DNA of 64,000 nt from Thalassococcus halodurans. GTDB lineage: Bacteria; Pseudomonadota; Alphaproteobacteria; Rhodobacterales; Rhodobacteraceae. The stretch is from NCBI RefSeq assembly GCF_900108225.1, contig NZ_FNUZ01000003.1, forward strand, positions 485,043 to 549,042, read 5' to 3'. Below, in pieces: positions 35,335-43,266 of this stretch. Position 1 is the stretch's first letter, and every line of letters begins with the position of its first letter. The translations under genes were made by a program, and so were the position numbers. The notes beneath the pieces are model-generated. The model was not told where the DNA came from and did no database searches. It was given only the letters and a program-made list of their open reading frames with translations.

Positions 35335-35610
35335 TCAGACCGGCATCCGAAGAATTTCTTGGTAGGCCTCGACCACTTTGTTGCGCAGTGTCACAGCGGT
35401 TTCGACAGCCAGTTCAGATTGCGCCAGCGCCGCTACAAGGGCATGGGGATCTGCGTTACCGGACAGGGCAGCTTTGGCTTCGCCCTCGGCATTGGCAAGC
35501 GTGGCGGAAAAGCTTTCGAACTTTTCAGCAGCTGCGGCTGCCATTGCATCTGGTTTTGTCGCCGCTTGGATCGAGCTCGTTTGATTTGAAAACAGGGTTT
35601 GGATGTCCAT
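35335..35610 (-). CDS. fliE: Flagellar hook-basal body complex protein FliE
   Basis: FliE connects the MS ring to the proximal rod. The 91-residue protein ends in the family pattern: DPHALVAALAQSELAVETAVTLRNKVVEAYQEILRMPV, where the NKVVEAYQEILRMP(V) end is diagnostic. The N-terminal half is poorly conserved, as usual. It lies between flgC and fliQ as in most flgBC-fliE operons. Confidence 0.95.
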   Translation of the reverse strand: MDIQTLFSNQTSSIQAATKPDAMAAAAAEKFESFSATLANAEGEAKAALSGNADPHALVAALAQSELAVETAVTLRNKVVEAYQEILRMPV

Positions 35611-35633
35611 TCTGGTCTCCTAAATTTGGGTGG

Positions 35634-36026
35634 TTATCGTCTGAGAAGGTCGTAAAGGCCGCGCGCCATTTCTTTGGTTTGCTCGAACATTTTCAGGTTC
35701 GCTTCGTAGGTGCGCTGGGCTTCGCGGGAATCGGCCATCTCGATCAGCAAATTGACGTTGGAGCCTTCGTAAAAACCGCTCTCGTCGGCCAGCGGATGGC
35801 CCGGCTCAAAAATCCGTTCGCCGTCCGTCGGGTCCAATAGCACCGGACCGGTCGAAACAGTGGTGGGCTCGCCTGCGCTTGCGCGCACGGCTTCGAAAAC
35901 AACGGTTTTCCGCTGGTAGCCGGGGGTGTCTGCGTTTGCGATATTTTCAGACAGGTGGCGCAGGCGCGTCGCTTGTGCGTGCAGCCCGCTTGCGGTGACC
36001 TTAATGGCGTTGGAAAAATCATTCAT
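35634..36026 (-). CDS. flgC: Flagellar proximal rod protein FlgC
   Basis: FlgC is a proximal rod protein. From ATG 36026 it has 130 residues and starts MNDFSNAIKVTASGLHAQATRLRHLSENIANADTPGYQRK, the family N terminus; the C terminus has GSNVNLLIEMADSREAQRTYEANLKMFEQTKEMARGLYDLLRR. An earlier ATG at 36041, overlapping the flgB stop, would add five residues not typical for FlgC, but cannot be excluded. Confidence 0.95.
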   Translation of the reverse strand: MNDFSNAIKVTASGLHAQATRLRHLSENIANADTPGYQRKTVVFEAVRASAGEPTTVSTGPVLLDPTDGERIFEPGHPLADESGFYEGSNVNLLIEMADSREAQRTYEANLKMFEQTKEMARGLYDLLRR

Positions 36027-36037
36027 TTGTTCTGACC

Positions 36038-36421
36038 TCATGATTTTCCAAGGCTAAGGCGCAGGATTTTTAGGCTGGATTGAATGATAGACAGCGCTTT
36101 TGTGTGATCGCTTTTGGCCTGAGCGGCCTCCATCATTTCTTCTTCCAGATTCACGGCATTGCCATTCGGGTCCGCGCTCGTGCGATTGATAATCTGATCT
36201 TGAAAAGCAAAGGGCGTGGCGCGGCCTGTATGCTGACTGCGCGTGGTCTTGATCTGCTGACCGCTGGCCGAGTCAAAGCTGGCCTGAAACGTGGATACGC
36301 GCAGAGCTTTGTATCCCGGCGTATCTGCGTTCGCGAGGTTTTGGGCGCTGGCGGCCTGACGGCGCCCAGCATTTTTCGCAAGTGCGATAGAGGCGTCTAA
36401 GACCTGCATATTTTGGAACAT
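36038..36421 (-). CDS. flgB: Flagellar proximal rod protein FlgB
   Basis: FlgB is a proximal rod protein and the first gene of the minus-strand rod operon. From ATG 36421 it has 127 residues: MFQNMQVLDASIALAKNAGRRQAASAQNLANADTPGYKALRV at the N terminus and the short NGNAVNLEEEMMEAAQAKSDHTKALSIIQSSLKILRLSLG end typical of FlgB. GGGAG lies upstream of this start. It is divergent from fliI across 84 bases, which contain a single TTAACC half-site. Confidence 0.95.
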   Translation of the reverse strand: MFQNMQVLDASIALAKNAGRRQAASAQNLANADTPGYKALRVSTFQASFDSASGQQIKTTRSQHTGRATPFAFQDQIINRTSADPNGNAVNLEEEMMEAAQAKSDHTKALSIIQSSLKILRLSLGKS

Positions 36422-36505
36422 CGGGGCTTCTCCCTCGGTGGCTTCAATCAAGCCTTAACCGCGATTCCTTTAGAAACCGTTTGCAAGAGTTGAACGGAGC
36501 GCACG

Positions 36506-37846
36506 ATGGATCGATTCGAATTGGCAGGACTGGCATCCGAAATTGGCAAATTGCGGATGTCTCGCGTTGCGGGCCGCGTTCACGCCGTCGACAGCAATAT
36601 CGTCTGGGTGTCCGGTTTAACCAATCTTCTGTCTGTCTCTGATCGGGTGCAGATCACGCAGAACAGCGGCAAAAAGCTATTTGCCGAGGTTTTGCGGCTG
36701 TCCGATCAGGGCGCCGGAGTGATGGTCGAGGGGCCTTTGTCCGGCATCGCGATCGGTGATCGCGTAACGCAGTGGAGCAATGTCAGTCTGCGCCCGAATA
36801 TGGGGTGGATTGGCCGTGTAATTGATCCGGATGGCCAGCCATTGGACGGTCGTCCCATCCCCATTTCCGAAGATGAGACTTCCACACGAACGGTTTCTCC
36901 GATGGCCCGTCGCGGTCTGGGGGAAAGGCTTAAGACCGGACTGTCTGTCTTTGATACGTTTTTGCCGCTGGTACAGGGTCAAAGGATCGGTGTTTTTGCT
37001 GGCTCCGGTGTCGGTAAATCCCGTCTGCTGGCGCAGTTGACCCGCGGAATAAACGTCGATGTTGTTGTGGTGGCGATGGTCGGTGAACGCAGTCGCGAAA
37101 TCCGCGATTTTGTGCAGAACGTTCTGGGGCCGGAAGGCATGGCAAAAAGCATCGTAGTTGCGGCAAGCTCCGAACGACCGGCATTGGAAAGACGGCGTTG
37201 CGCCCGCTCTGCTATGGAAATCGCAGAATATTTCCGCGACCAGGGAAAACAGGTTCTTTATTTGGCCGACTCACTGACGCGCATGGCCGAAGCCCACCGC
37301 GACATCGCCTTTTCAGCCGGTGAACTGCCCGTCCTGCAGGGGTTTCCCCCCTCGATGCCCGCCGAGCTCATGGGCCTGTGCGAACGCGCAGGGCCAGGTG
37401 GTGAAGGGCAGGGCGATATCACCGCGGTTTTCACCGTGCTCGTCGCTGGCTCCGATATGGAAGAACCGGTCGCCGATGTTCTGAGAGGTACGCTGGACGG
37501 ACATGTTATCTTGGACCGGGAAATCGCAGAGCGCGGCAGATTTCCAGCGATTGATATCTTGCGTTCGGTGTCCAGAAGCCTGCCAGAAGCTGCATCTGAG
37601 CCCGAGAATGATTTGCTAACACATGCGCGTCGCTTGTTGGGCCAGTATGAAAAGATCGAGCCGATGATGCGGGCAGGTCTTTATCGAGAGGGCGCAGACC
37701 CGAGAATTGACGAAGCTGTGGCGGCATGGCCAGAGCTGGATTCATTTGTCTCGGATCAAAGCGTTTCAGGTCACGAGCAGAGCTTTGCCAAATTGAACCT
37801 GATCCTGCGTAGGGCGGCCGCAGGCACTATCAAAGCCGCGTCCTAA
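36506..37846 (+). CDS. fliI: Flagellum-specific ATPase FliI
   Basis: FliI is the ATPase of the flagellar export apparatus, related to F1 beta. The 446-residue protein has Walker A FAGSGVGKSRLLAQ (about residues 169-182), the export-specific motif IGVFAGSGVGKS, Walker B VLYLADSLTRMAEAHRD, and the C-terminal helical domain. It is alone on the plus strand, without the fliH and fliJ neighbours found in many bacteria. Three bases separate its stop from the convergent DUF1217 gene. Confidence 0.97.
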   Translation: MDRFELAGLASEIGKLRMSRVAGRVHAVDSNIVWVSGLTNLLSVSDRVQITQNSGKKLFAEVLRLSDQGAGVMVEGPLSGIAIGDRVTQWSNVSLRPNMGWIGRVIDPDGQPLDGRPIPISEDETSTRTVSPMARRGLGERLKTGLSVFDTFLPLVQGQRIGVFAGSGVGKSRLLAQLTRGINVDVVVVAMVGERSREIRDFVQNVLGPEGMAKSIVVAASSERPALERRRCARSAMEIAEYFRDQGKQVLYLADSLTRMAEAHRDIAFSAGELPVLQGFPPSMPAELMGLCERAGPGGEGQGDITAVFTVLVAGSDMEEPVADVLRGTLDGHVILDREIAERGRFPAIDILRSVSRSLPEAASEPENDLLTHARRLLGQYEKIEPMMRAGLYREGADPRIDEAVAAWPELDSFVSDQSVSGHEQSFAKLNLILRRAAAGTIKAAS

Positions 37847-37849
37847 AAT

Positions 37850-38650
37850 TCAGACGTAGGAAATTGATTGAAGTAGGGTCAAGGCAATGCTGCCGGAACT
37901 CGAAGAGCCGATCTCCTCCGCCTGTTCCCGTAGAAGATAGGTTTTCGTTATCTCTTCCAATATCTCAGGTGTAGCTAGTTCGCGGACATCATTTGTGCCC
38001 CAGCGCTGGTTGGCCTTGTCTTGGAAAACTTCAAGCTGCTGGTCGATATCAATTTGGCCAAACGAACTCGGCAATCCCAGCGCAGATTCGAATACCGCGC
38101 GCAGCGGCGGTGTTCCCATGATTTGATACCAAAGCGAGTCGTTGGAACTGGACTGTTCGGCAAGTTCCGGCAGTTTCCGTTCCGCATTCAAAGCCAAGCG
38201 TAGCGTTTCGTTCTGGTCGCCCACCGCGATTTCGAATGATTGCGAATTGTAGCGGGCAATGATGTCTTCGGCGAAGCCATCAACCAAAGTTTGCGCGCCG
38301 TCTGCGTTGCCAAAACCGAAGGCCTTCGAAAATTCAGCATATCTGGAGTCAGACAGTTTGTTCGCCAGAGAACTCGAACTTTCTGTGCCCTCTGACAGGA
38401 CTTTGGAAATCAACGCTTTGGAATTGATGTCGTCCTGTAAGCCGAATGCTTTCAAAGCGACACGCAGCAAACGCCGGTCATTCACCAGGTCTTCGGCACT
38501 TTGAACGTTGGCGATGTTTTCGGCGAAGTATTCAGTATCCCGAAAGATTAACGGACTTTTTTGAAATAGCTCGTTTTGCCGATCGAATGTCGATTGCAAA
38601 AAGTTCCAGCCAACAAGACCGGATCCGACGATGACCGGCTGAAAGCTCAT
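37850..38650 (-). CDS. DUF1217 family flagellar-locus protein
   Basis: The 266-residue protein matches the DUF1217 type found in alphaproteobacterial flagellar loci, with repeats of helices such as YFAENIANVQSAEDLVNDRRLLRVALKAFGL and FSKAFGFGN. The molecular function is unknown. ATG 38650 overlaps the flbT stop (ATGA), so it is translated with flaF and flbT. It is the last gene of the flagellin-flaF-flbT string. GTG 38659 is an alternative start. Confidence 0.85.
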   Translation of the reverse strand: MSFQPVIVGSGLVGWNFLQSTFDRQNELFQKSPLIFRDTEYFAENIANVQSAEDLVNDRRLLRVALKAFGLQDDINSKALISKVLSEGTESSSSLANKLSDSRYAEFSKAFGFGNADGAQTLVDGFAEDIIARYNSQSFEIAVGDQNETLRLALNAERKLPELAEQSSSNDSLWYQIMGTPPLRAVFESALGLPSSFGQIDIDQQLEVFQDKANQRWGTNDVRELATPEILEEITKTYLLREQAEEIGSSSSGSIALTLLQSISYV

Positions 38651-39051
38651 TCCTGACACACTCCAAGCAGGCGGTTTTCACGTGGAATCAGATTTCGCAA
38701 TGTCTTGAGGCAGAGGTAAAAATTCCCATCTAAAACAGCGTCTGTCGCAAGGCTAAGATGGTGGCGACTGTCGTTGTCCAAAAGAACATGGCTCAACTCT
38801 TCCAGCCCTTTTAGCAGTGCAGCTTTTCCCTCGGCTGCGGAAAGCTCGCCAATGAGGACAAGTTGCGCGGCATAGCACACCCGTTTTACCGGGGTTTTGG
38901 CTTGGGTCGGATGGATCGCATCTTTCAGGCGCAAAATGTTCACATCGGATGTCAGGATCGACAACCGGCTTCGACGATCACCATTTTCAATCACAGCGCC
39001 GTTGATCAACAGACGCTCTTTTGGTGCCAGTTTTAGAACAAGTCCGCTCAT
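38647..39051 (-). CDS. flbT: Flagellin mRNA regulator FlbT
   Basis: FlbT binds the flagellin mRNA leader and limits its translation in Caulobacter and relatives until the hook is done. The 134-residue protein has LVLKLAPKERLLINGAVIENGDRRSRLSI and RVCYAAQLVLIGE, the family pattern. It overlaps flaF and the DUF1217 gene by ATGA junctions. Its likely target is the roughly 120-base leader of the flagellin gene directly upstream. Confidence 0.94.
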   Translation of the reverse strand: MSGLVLKLAPKERLLINGAVIENGDRRSRLSILTSDVNILRLKDAIHPTQAKTPVKRVCYAAQLVLIGELSAAEGKAALLKGLEELSHVLLDNDSRHHLSLATDAVLDGNFYLCLKTLRNLIPRENRLLGVCQE

Positions 39052-39434
39052 CTTTTTGCTCCTTGCTGCCCGAGACCGTTAAGAAGGCTTCGATTGACTT
39101 CGATCAGTGGCGCCACGTCTCCGCGGTCACGTAGGACCTCGCGTGATTTTTGTTCGACAAATTGGGACAGGTAGAAAATCTGTGCTTTAAGCGGCTTCGG
39201 CAGGCGGTTGGACGGGTGAGCCACGTCAGATGCCAAAAGGACCCATAGTCGTCTGTTGTTCGAAAGCGCTTTCACAAAAGCGCTGAAGTCATTGCCTTGT
39301 ATTTTGCTTGCGGCATCCAATTCGGCCGTAACCCGTGCGATAATGTCGTACTCAATGGATTGTTCAGATCTGGTGGCGTTGGAGAAAGACGAATAGCCAT
39401 ACTTCGCATTTGCGACTGCGTTCACTGAAATCAT
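39048..39434 (-). CDS. flaF: Flagellin synthesis regulator FlaF
   Basis: FlaF is needed for flagellin production or secretion in Alphaproteobacteria and acts against FlbT. The 128-residue helical protein starts with VNAVANAKYGYSSFSNATRSEQSIEYDIIARVTAELDAA, has NRRLWVLLASDVAHPSNRLPKPLKAQIFYLSQFV, and matches the family in size. It follows flagellin across 56 bases that contain a strong hairpin, and overlaps flbT by four bases. Confidence 0.94.
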   Translation of the reverse strand: MISVNAVANAKYGYSSFSNATRSEQSIEYDIIARVTAELDAASKIQGNDFSAFVKALSNNRRLWVLLASDVAHPSNRLPKPLKAQIFYLSQFVEQKSREVLRDRGDVAPLIEVNRSLLNGLGQQGAKR

Positions 39435-39458
39435 CCTCGATTTTGAAGTTCTGAATGA

Positions 39459-39479
39459 GCAGGCTCAATAAGAGCCTGC
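39459..39479. other. Perfect hairpin between flagellin and flaF
   Basis: GCAGGCTC and GAGCCTGC form an 8-bp perfect stem with an AATAA loop, 11 bases after the flagellin stop on the minus strand. No T-run follows, so it is not a standard terminator. It could be a transcript-stabilising or processing hairpin that lowers flaF-flbT relative to flagellin. Confidence 0.7.
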
Positions 39480-39490
39480 CCGATGTCCCT

Positions 39491-40759
39491 TTAGCGGAAC
39501 AGGGACAACAAGCTCTGCGGTGCCTGGTTGGCAATCGAGAGCGCCTGAACACCCAGCTGCTGCTGAACTTGGAGTGCCTGAAGACGCGCGGACGCCTCTT
39601 CCATGTCGGCATCAACCAGTGTCCCGATACCGGACTTCAGGGCATCTGTTAGAGACGAGATGAACTTCTCTTGTGTCTCGATGCGTCCTTCGACCGAACC
39701 GAAAGAGGCAGATGCGTCGATTGCCGTATCAATCATGGATTCGATCGCCGTCAGAGCGGCATCCGCGCCTTCATTGGTTGTGACGTCAATATCAGAAAGC
39801 TGAGACAACCCGCCACCAATGGTAACGCTGGTCGGCGCTGTGATCGTGTTGATACCAACGGCAATTGTATCGTTTGCGTCAGTGACACCTGATGTCGCGG
39901 TCAGGCTATCGCCATCTGCTGTGATGTTCAGGACGTTGGTATCAAGGCCCTGCTCCTCAGCATAGCTGGCAAATGCCGACGCCAGACCGGCGGCCACGTC
40001 TGCGGCAGAGTCACCGTCCTTGGCAACGTAGAACATCTTTTTGGCATCTGCGGTTGTTGCGCCAGACGTGTAATCGGCTGCCGTGAACGTACTGTTGTCG
40101 GCATCCGTTCCGGTAATTTCGATGCTAAAGACCTGACCCGCCGTCGGTGCCGCGACCGAAAGTGTGCGAGTCTGTGTTGCGTTCAGTGTTTGGTCAGCTG
40201 TGGAAACGGCAACTGTCCCGCCGGTAAAGTCCTGCTGGTCCTGACGCAAATCCTGTTTTGCGATCGAGATATCACTTGCCTCGACACCGGAAGCAGAACG
40301 ATCCAGAGACGATAGAACGTTGACCGTGCCAGAGCCCTCGTCTGTGCTGCCGTTGGACAGCAGATTCAGACCGTTGAACTGAGCCGCGTTCACGACCGAC
40401 GAAATCTGGTCTTTCAGCGCATCGATATCCGTTTGGATTTTCGCACGATCGACGTTTTCTTCCTGTGCAGAGACGATCTTGCCCTTCATCTCGGTCAGAA
40501 GATCTGTGACAGTTTCCGACGCTTGTCGGGCCACAGCAACCGTGGATTCACCAAGGTTGAGGCTGTCGGAAATACCCTGAAAGCCCTGTACGTCAGATTC
40601 CATCACCTTGGAAATCGCCCAGACGGCAGAGTTGTCTTTTGCATTGGCAACTGTTTTGCCGGTCGCAATTTGGTTCTGTGTGTCTGCCAGATTTCCGTTG
40701 ATCGACTTCAGTGTTTGCAGCGCAACCATCGCGCCATTATTTGTAAGAATACTCGACAT
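39491..40759 (-). CDS. Flagellin
   Basis: This is the filament subunit. The 422-residue protein has the D0/D1 terminal helices: N-terminal SSILTNNGAMVALQTLKSINGNLADTQNQIATGKTVANAKDNSAVWAISKVMES and C-terminal IGTLVDADMEEASARLQALQVQQQLGVQALSIANQAPQSLLSLFR. The variable middle (about residues 150-330) is threonine- and alanine-rich. ATG 40759 has AGGA seven bases before it; ATG 40765 is too close to that site. It heads the flagellin-flaF-flbT-DUF1217 string. Only one flagellin is seen here. Confidence 0.96.
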   Translation of the reverse strand: MSSILTNNGAMVALQTLKSINGNLADTQNQIATGKTVANAKDNSAVWAISKVMESDVQGFQGISDSLNLGESTVAVARQASETVTDLLTEMKGKIVSAQEENVDRAKIQTDIDALKDQISSVVNAAQFNGLNLLSNGSTDEGSGTVNVLSSLDRSASGVEASDISIAKQDLRQDQQDFTGGTVAVSTADQTLNATQTRTLSVAAPTAGQVFSIEITGTDADNSTFTAADYTSGATTADAKKMFYVAKDGDSAADVAAGLASAFASYAEEQGLDTNVLNITADGDSLTATSGVTDANDTIAVGINTITAPTSVTIGGGLSQLSDIDVTTNEGADAALTAIESMIDTAIDASASFGSVEGRIETQEKFISSLTDALKSGIGTLVDADMEEASARLQALQVQQQLGVQALSIANQAPQSLLSLFR

Positions 40760-40883
40760 TGACATGTCCTTTCATAAGCGCCTTTAGCGCCATTTTCGAT
40801 TTTACTTGATATCAATGCCTTCTGACATGAACGGTCGTACCGTGCCGACTTTTGGTCGCATCGCCAAAATTGTTGGCTACAGA

Positions 40884-40899
40884 CTAACTTTGAGTTAAC
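40884..40899. promoter_or_regulatory. CtrA-like box upstream of flagellin
   Basis: CTAA-CTTTGAG-TTAAC on plus (TTAA-N7-TTAG read on minus) matches the CtrA consensus at 7 of 8 fixed bases. It lies about 125 bases upstream of the flagellin ATG and overlaps the end of the rod-binding gene. Confidence 0.5.
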
Positions 40900-41140
40900 G
40901 AGGACTGGCTTTTCGAGTTTTGCTTTCGTCAATGCATCCAATATTTAAATCAATTTTTTCTGATAACTTTTTGGAAACCTCCTGATAAAAAACGAAAGAG
41001 AACTCGGTCTCAGAATTCTGAAACGCTTTGGTTGTTTTTAGGTAGTTCTCCAAAAAGGCTTGCTCCAATAAGTCGCACTTCGAGGTAACCTTTTGCGGCG
41101 CGCTACGATACGCCAAAAGTCCATAGTTTGTTGTGTCCAT
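40895..41140 (-). CDS. Single-domain rod-binding protein (FlgJ N-terminal / CheL-like)
   Basis: This 81-residue protein has a strong ribosome site (AGGAGGT five bases before ATG 41140) and so is a real gene. Its centre, CDLLEQAFLENYLKTTKAF, followed by FSFVFYQEVSKKLSEKIDLNIG, matches the rod-binding domain of FlgJ (LE-x-x-FL near the start, F-x-x-x-QE-x-x-x-x-L, then a hydrophobic G end). It lacks the muramidase domain, as do CheL-type proteins in Alphaproteobacteria. It would cap the growing rod. It is AT-rich and lies upstream of flagellin, divergent from fliK. Confidence 0.72.
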   Translation of the reverse strand: MDTTNYGLLAYRSAPQKVTSKCDLLEQAFLENYLKTTKAFQNSETEFSFVFYQEVSKKLSEKIDLNIGCIDESKTRKASPR

Positions 41141-41180
41141 ACTTACCTCCTGTGATAGACGTAATTTGTAGGAGGTGAAT

Positions 41181-41196
41181 AATTTGGTAACAAATT
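41181..41196. repeat. Inverted repeat between the rod-binding gene and fliK
   Basis: AATTTG-GTAA-CAAATT is a perfect 6-bp inverted repeat in the 89-base divergent gap. It lies 41 bases upstream of the rod-binding start and 34 bases upstream of fliK, so it is a candidate shared operator. Confidence 0.5.
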
Positions 41197-41229
41197 CATG
41201 TCTTCTGTAGACATTATCAGGAGGCCAAC

Positions 41230-42594
41230 ATGTTTATCCCAAACTCAATTATGGCAACGCTCGGTGCGGTTGGCAGAACTGGTTGTCCGGTGGATGAAGG
41301 CTTGGAAAACCAAGGGGAAGATTTCCTATTTGTGTTGAACGAGTTGATGGCGGTGCTGCCGGAAGAGGGCTCTGCGCCCGCTGAGCCCGGGCAGGATGAT
41401 GTGATTCCCGAAGTTGATATTGAAGCGGATCAGAACGTTTCTGACCTGGTCGTGGATTCCGAATTTCAAAGTTTTGAGGATGCTCTCGATGATGGTAGGG
41501 TCCATTACGGCCAAGTACAAAAACTGACAGATCAATTTGTCGAATTTGACAAAGCGAAGGAAAGTGATTTATCTATTTTTAATTTCAAAATTTTTCCCAA
41601 ATACCCTGATACAGAAATAGAACGAATATCGGTGGGATTTAACCCGGGAAATACAGATCAGCTTGAGGTTCGGGATAATATTTCTTATTTCCCGAACAGC
41701 GTAGAGAGAGAATCGATTGGATCTGACGATTTAGTTAAGACTGTAGCCATTGGTGAACGCAGTAATCTTCAAAATGCGGCGTCAGTATTTCCTAAAGGAA
41801 CGTTCCAATTTTCTGAGAATGAAATCAATAAAAGACAACTCGACATCAATCTTGAAAAACTTGAAGCTACAGATAGAAAACAAAACATCCCCACTTTGAT
41901 AAGCAATAGAGAAAACCAAACAGTATCGCCTGTCATGACTAGTGGGAGCGAGACGCAGAATTTTGGTGTGAAGCCTGCAGAAGACATCGAAAAAGCGACT
42001 GATTCCACACCCGAGGCGGCCGAACGGGAGGATCATTATAGCGTGCTTCCCAAACAGCATTCCTCCAGTGCGCACCTTCCGGCCGAGGCACGCGCTGTAG
42101 AAATTCAGCCTGCCTCCCTAGAGCAAGATTTCGTACCGCCGGCGATATCAATTGATCCACAGTTGGGCGTGGAACGAACATCGGGAACAGTTTTCAAGCC
42201 ATCCCCGAGTGTCGCACCACAAATTTCTGCAAGAGTCGTCGAAGCCGTCCCCGCGGCCACGGAAGGACCGGTTGAGATTGTTCTGGATCCGGAAGAACTC
42301 GGGAAATTGCGAATGCAGATCACGCGGTCGGAAACTGGCTGGACTTTGCACGTCAATATTGAACGGCCAGAGACGCTGGATTTCATGCGCCGCCATATCG
42401 AAACGCTTCAGAAAGACCTTGTTTCGGTTGGCTACGAGTCGCTGAATCTGCAGCTTGGCGGCGGTCAAAATGGGGGTGCTTCAGCCCAGGAACATCTGAA
42501 GCGGGCTGAAGGGCCTTCCATCGTTCTGGACGAAGGACAAAGCCAAAATATGACAACAGTTGTCATTAACGACGGTCTGGATATTCGGGTTTAA
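41230..42594 (+). CDS. fliK: Flagellar hook-length control protein FliK
   Basis: FliK measures the hook and triggers the FlhB switch. The 454-residue protein is poorly conserved except for the C-terminal hook-length domain: VEIVLDPEELGKLRMQITRSETGWTLHVNIERPETLDFMRRHIETLQKDLVSVGYESLNLQL (about residues 350-412), which is diagnostic. The middle (41521-41940) is only about 37% GC by hand count. A good AGGAGG site lies before ATG 41230. It runs directly into flgD. Confidence 0.92.
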   Translation: MFIPNSIMATLGAVGRTGCPVDEGLENQGEDFLFVLNELMAVLPEEGSAPAEPGQDDVIPEVDIEADQNVSDLVVDSEFQSFEDALDDGRVHYGQVQKLTDQFVEFDKAKESDLSIFNFKIFPKYPDTEIERISVGFNPGNTDQLEVRDNISYFPNSVERESIGSDDLVKTVAIGERSNLQNAASVFPKGTFQFSENEINKRQLDINLEKLEATDRKQNIPTLISNRENQTVSPVMTSGSETQNFGVKPAEDIEKATDSTPEAAEREDHYSVLPKQHSSSAHLPAEARAVEIQPASLEQDFVPPAISIDPQLGVERTSGTVFKPSPSVAPQISARVVEAVPAATEGPVEIVLDPEELGKLRMQITRSETGWTLHVNIERPETLDFMRRHIETLQKDLVSVGYESLNLQLGGGQNGGASAQEHLKRAEGPSIVLDEGQSQNMTTVVINDGLDIRV

Positions 42595-42597
42595 AAA

Positions 42598-43266
42598 ATG
42601 ATCACAAACGTTTCCACATCAGCGACGTCCAATCAAACGGTCAGTCAGTCCACCTCTTCTCAATCCGGTGTTTTGAACTCGGATTTTGAGACTTTCTTGA
42701 AAATGCTGACCACACAGGCGCAAAATCAGGATCCTTTGAATCCGCTGGATTCGACCGAATATGCGTCTCAACTTGCGTCATTCTCGTCGGTCGAGCAGCA
42801 GGTTATGACAAATGACCTTTTGACCGCATTGAACGCGCAGTTCCAATCATCTGGTTTGGGGCAATTGGTGGATTGGGTGGATTCTGAAGTGTTGCAAAGT
42901 GGTAGTGCTTACTTTGATGGCCGCCCAATCGCGCTTCAGGTCCCGTCGCAGCCGAATGCGGACAGCGCAACGCTTGTCATCTCTGATGCAAACGGCAACG
43001 AAGTCGCGCATCGACAGCTTTCTCTGGGTGACAGTTTTTATGAATGGGACGGCCTCGGCAACAACAGCGAAACACAATCCAGCGCCTTTTACACGTTCCG
43101 CATCGACGCGTACGCAAGTGGAGAGCTGATCAATTCGGGTCAAGCAACCACATACCAACGCGTGACCGAGGCGCGCAGCGGCTCGGATGGCGAGATCGTT
43201 CTGACCCTGTTGGGCGGGGCCGAGGTCAATGCGTCAGGTGTAGATGGTATTCGGGTGACGGATTAA
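42598..43266 (+). CDS. flgD: Flagellar hook assembly (capping) protein FlgD
   Basis: FlgD caps the growing hook. The 222-residue protein has the N-terminal DFETFLKMLTTQAQNQDPLNPLDSTEYASQLASFSSVEQQ motif that defines the family, then FlgD Ig-like and tudor-like regions (SFYEWDGLGNN). It begins three bases after fliK. Its stop touches the stop of convergent ubiB with no bases between. Confidence 0.96.
   Translation: MITNVSTSATSNQTVSQSTSSQSGVLNSDFETFLKMLTTQAQNQDPLNPLDSTEYASQLASFSSVEQQVMTNDLLTALNAQFQSSGLGQLVDWVDSEVLQSGSAYFDGRPIALQVPSQPNADSATLVISDANGNEVAHRQLSLGDSFYEWDGLGNNSETQSSAFYTFRIDAYASGELINSGQATTYQRVTEARSGSDGEIVLTLLGGAEVNASGVDGIRVTD

Noticed and set aside
36450..36475. CtrA box in the flgB-fliI divergent gap
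   Set aside because: TTAACC is followed by TTAG only after 11 bases instead of 7; a half-site at most.
38669..38684. parS-like TTTTCACGTGGAAT near the end of flbT
   Set aside because: Only 11 of 16 parS positions match and the core palindrome is broken on the right arm, so it is most likely chance.
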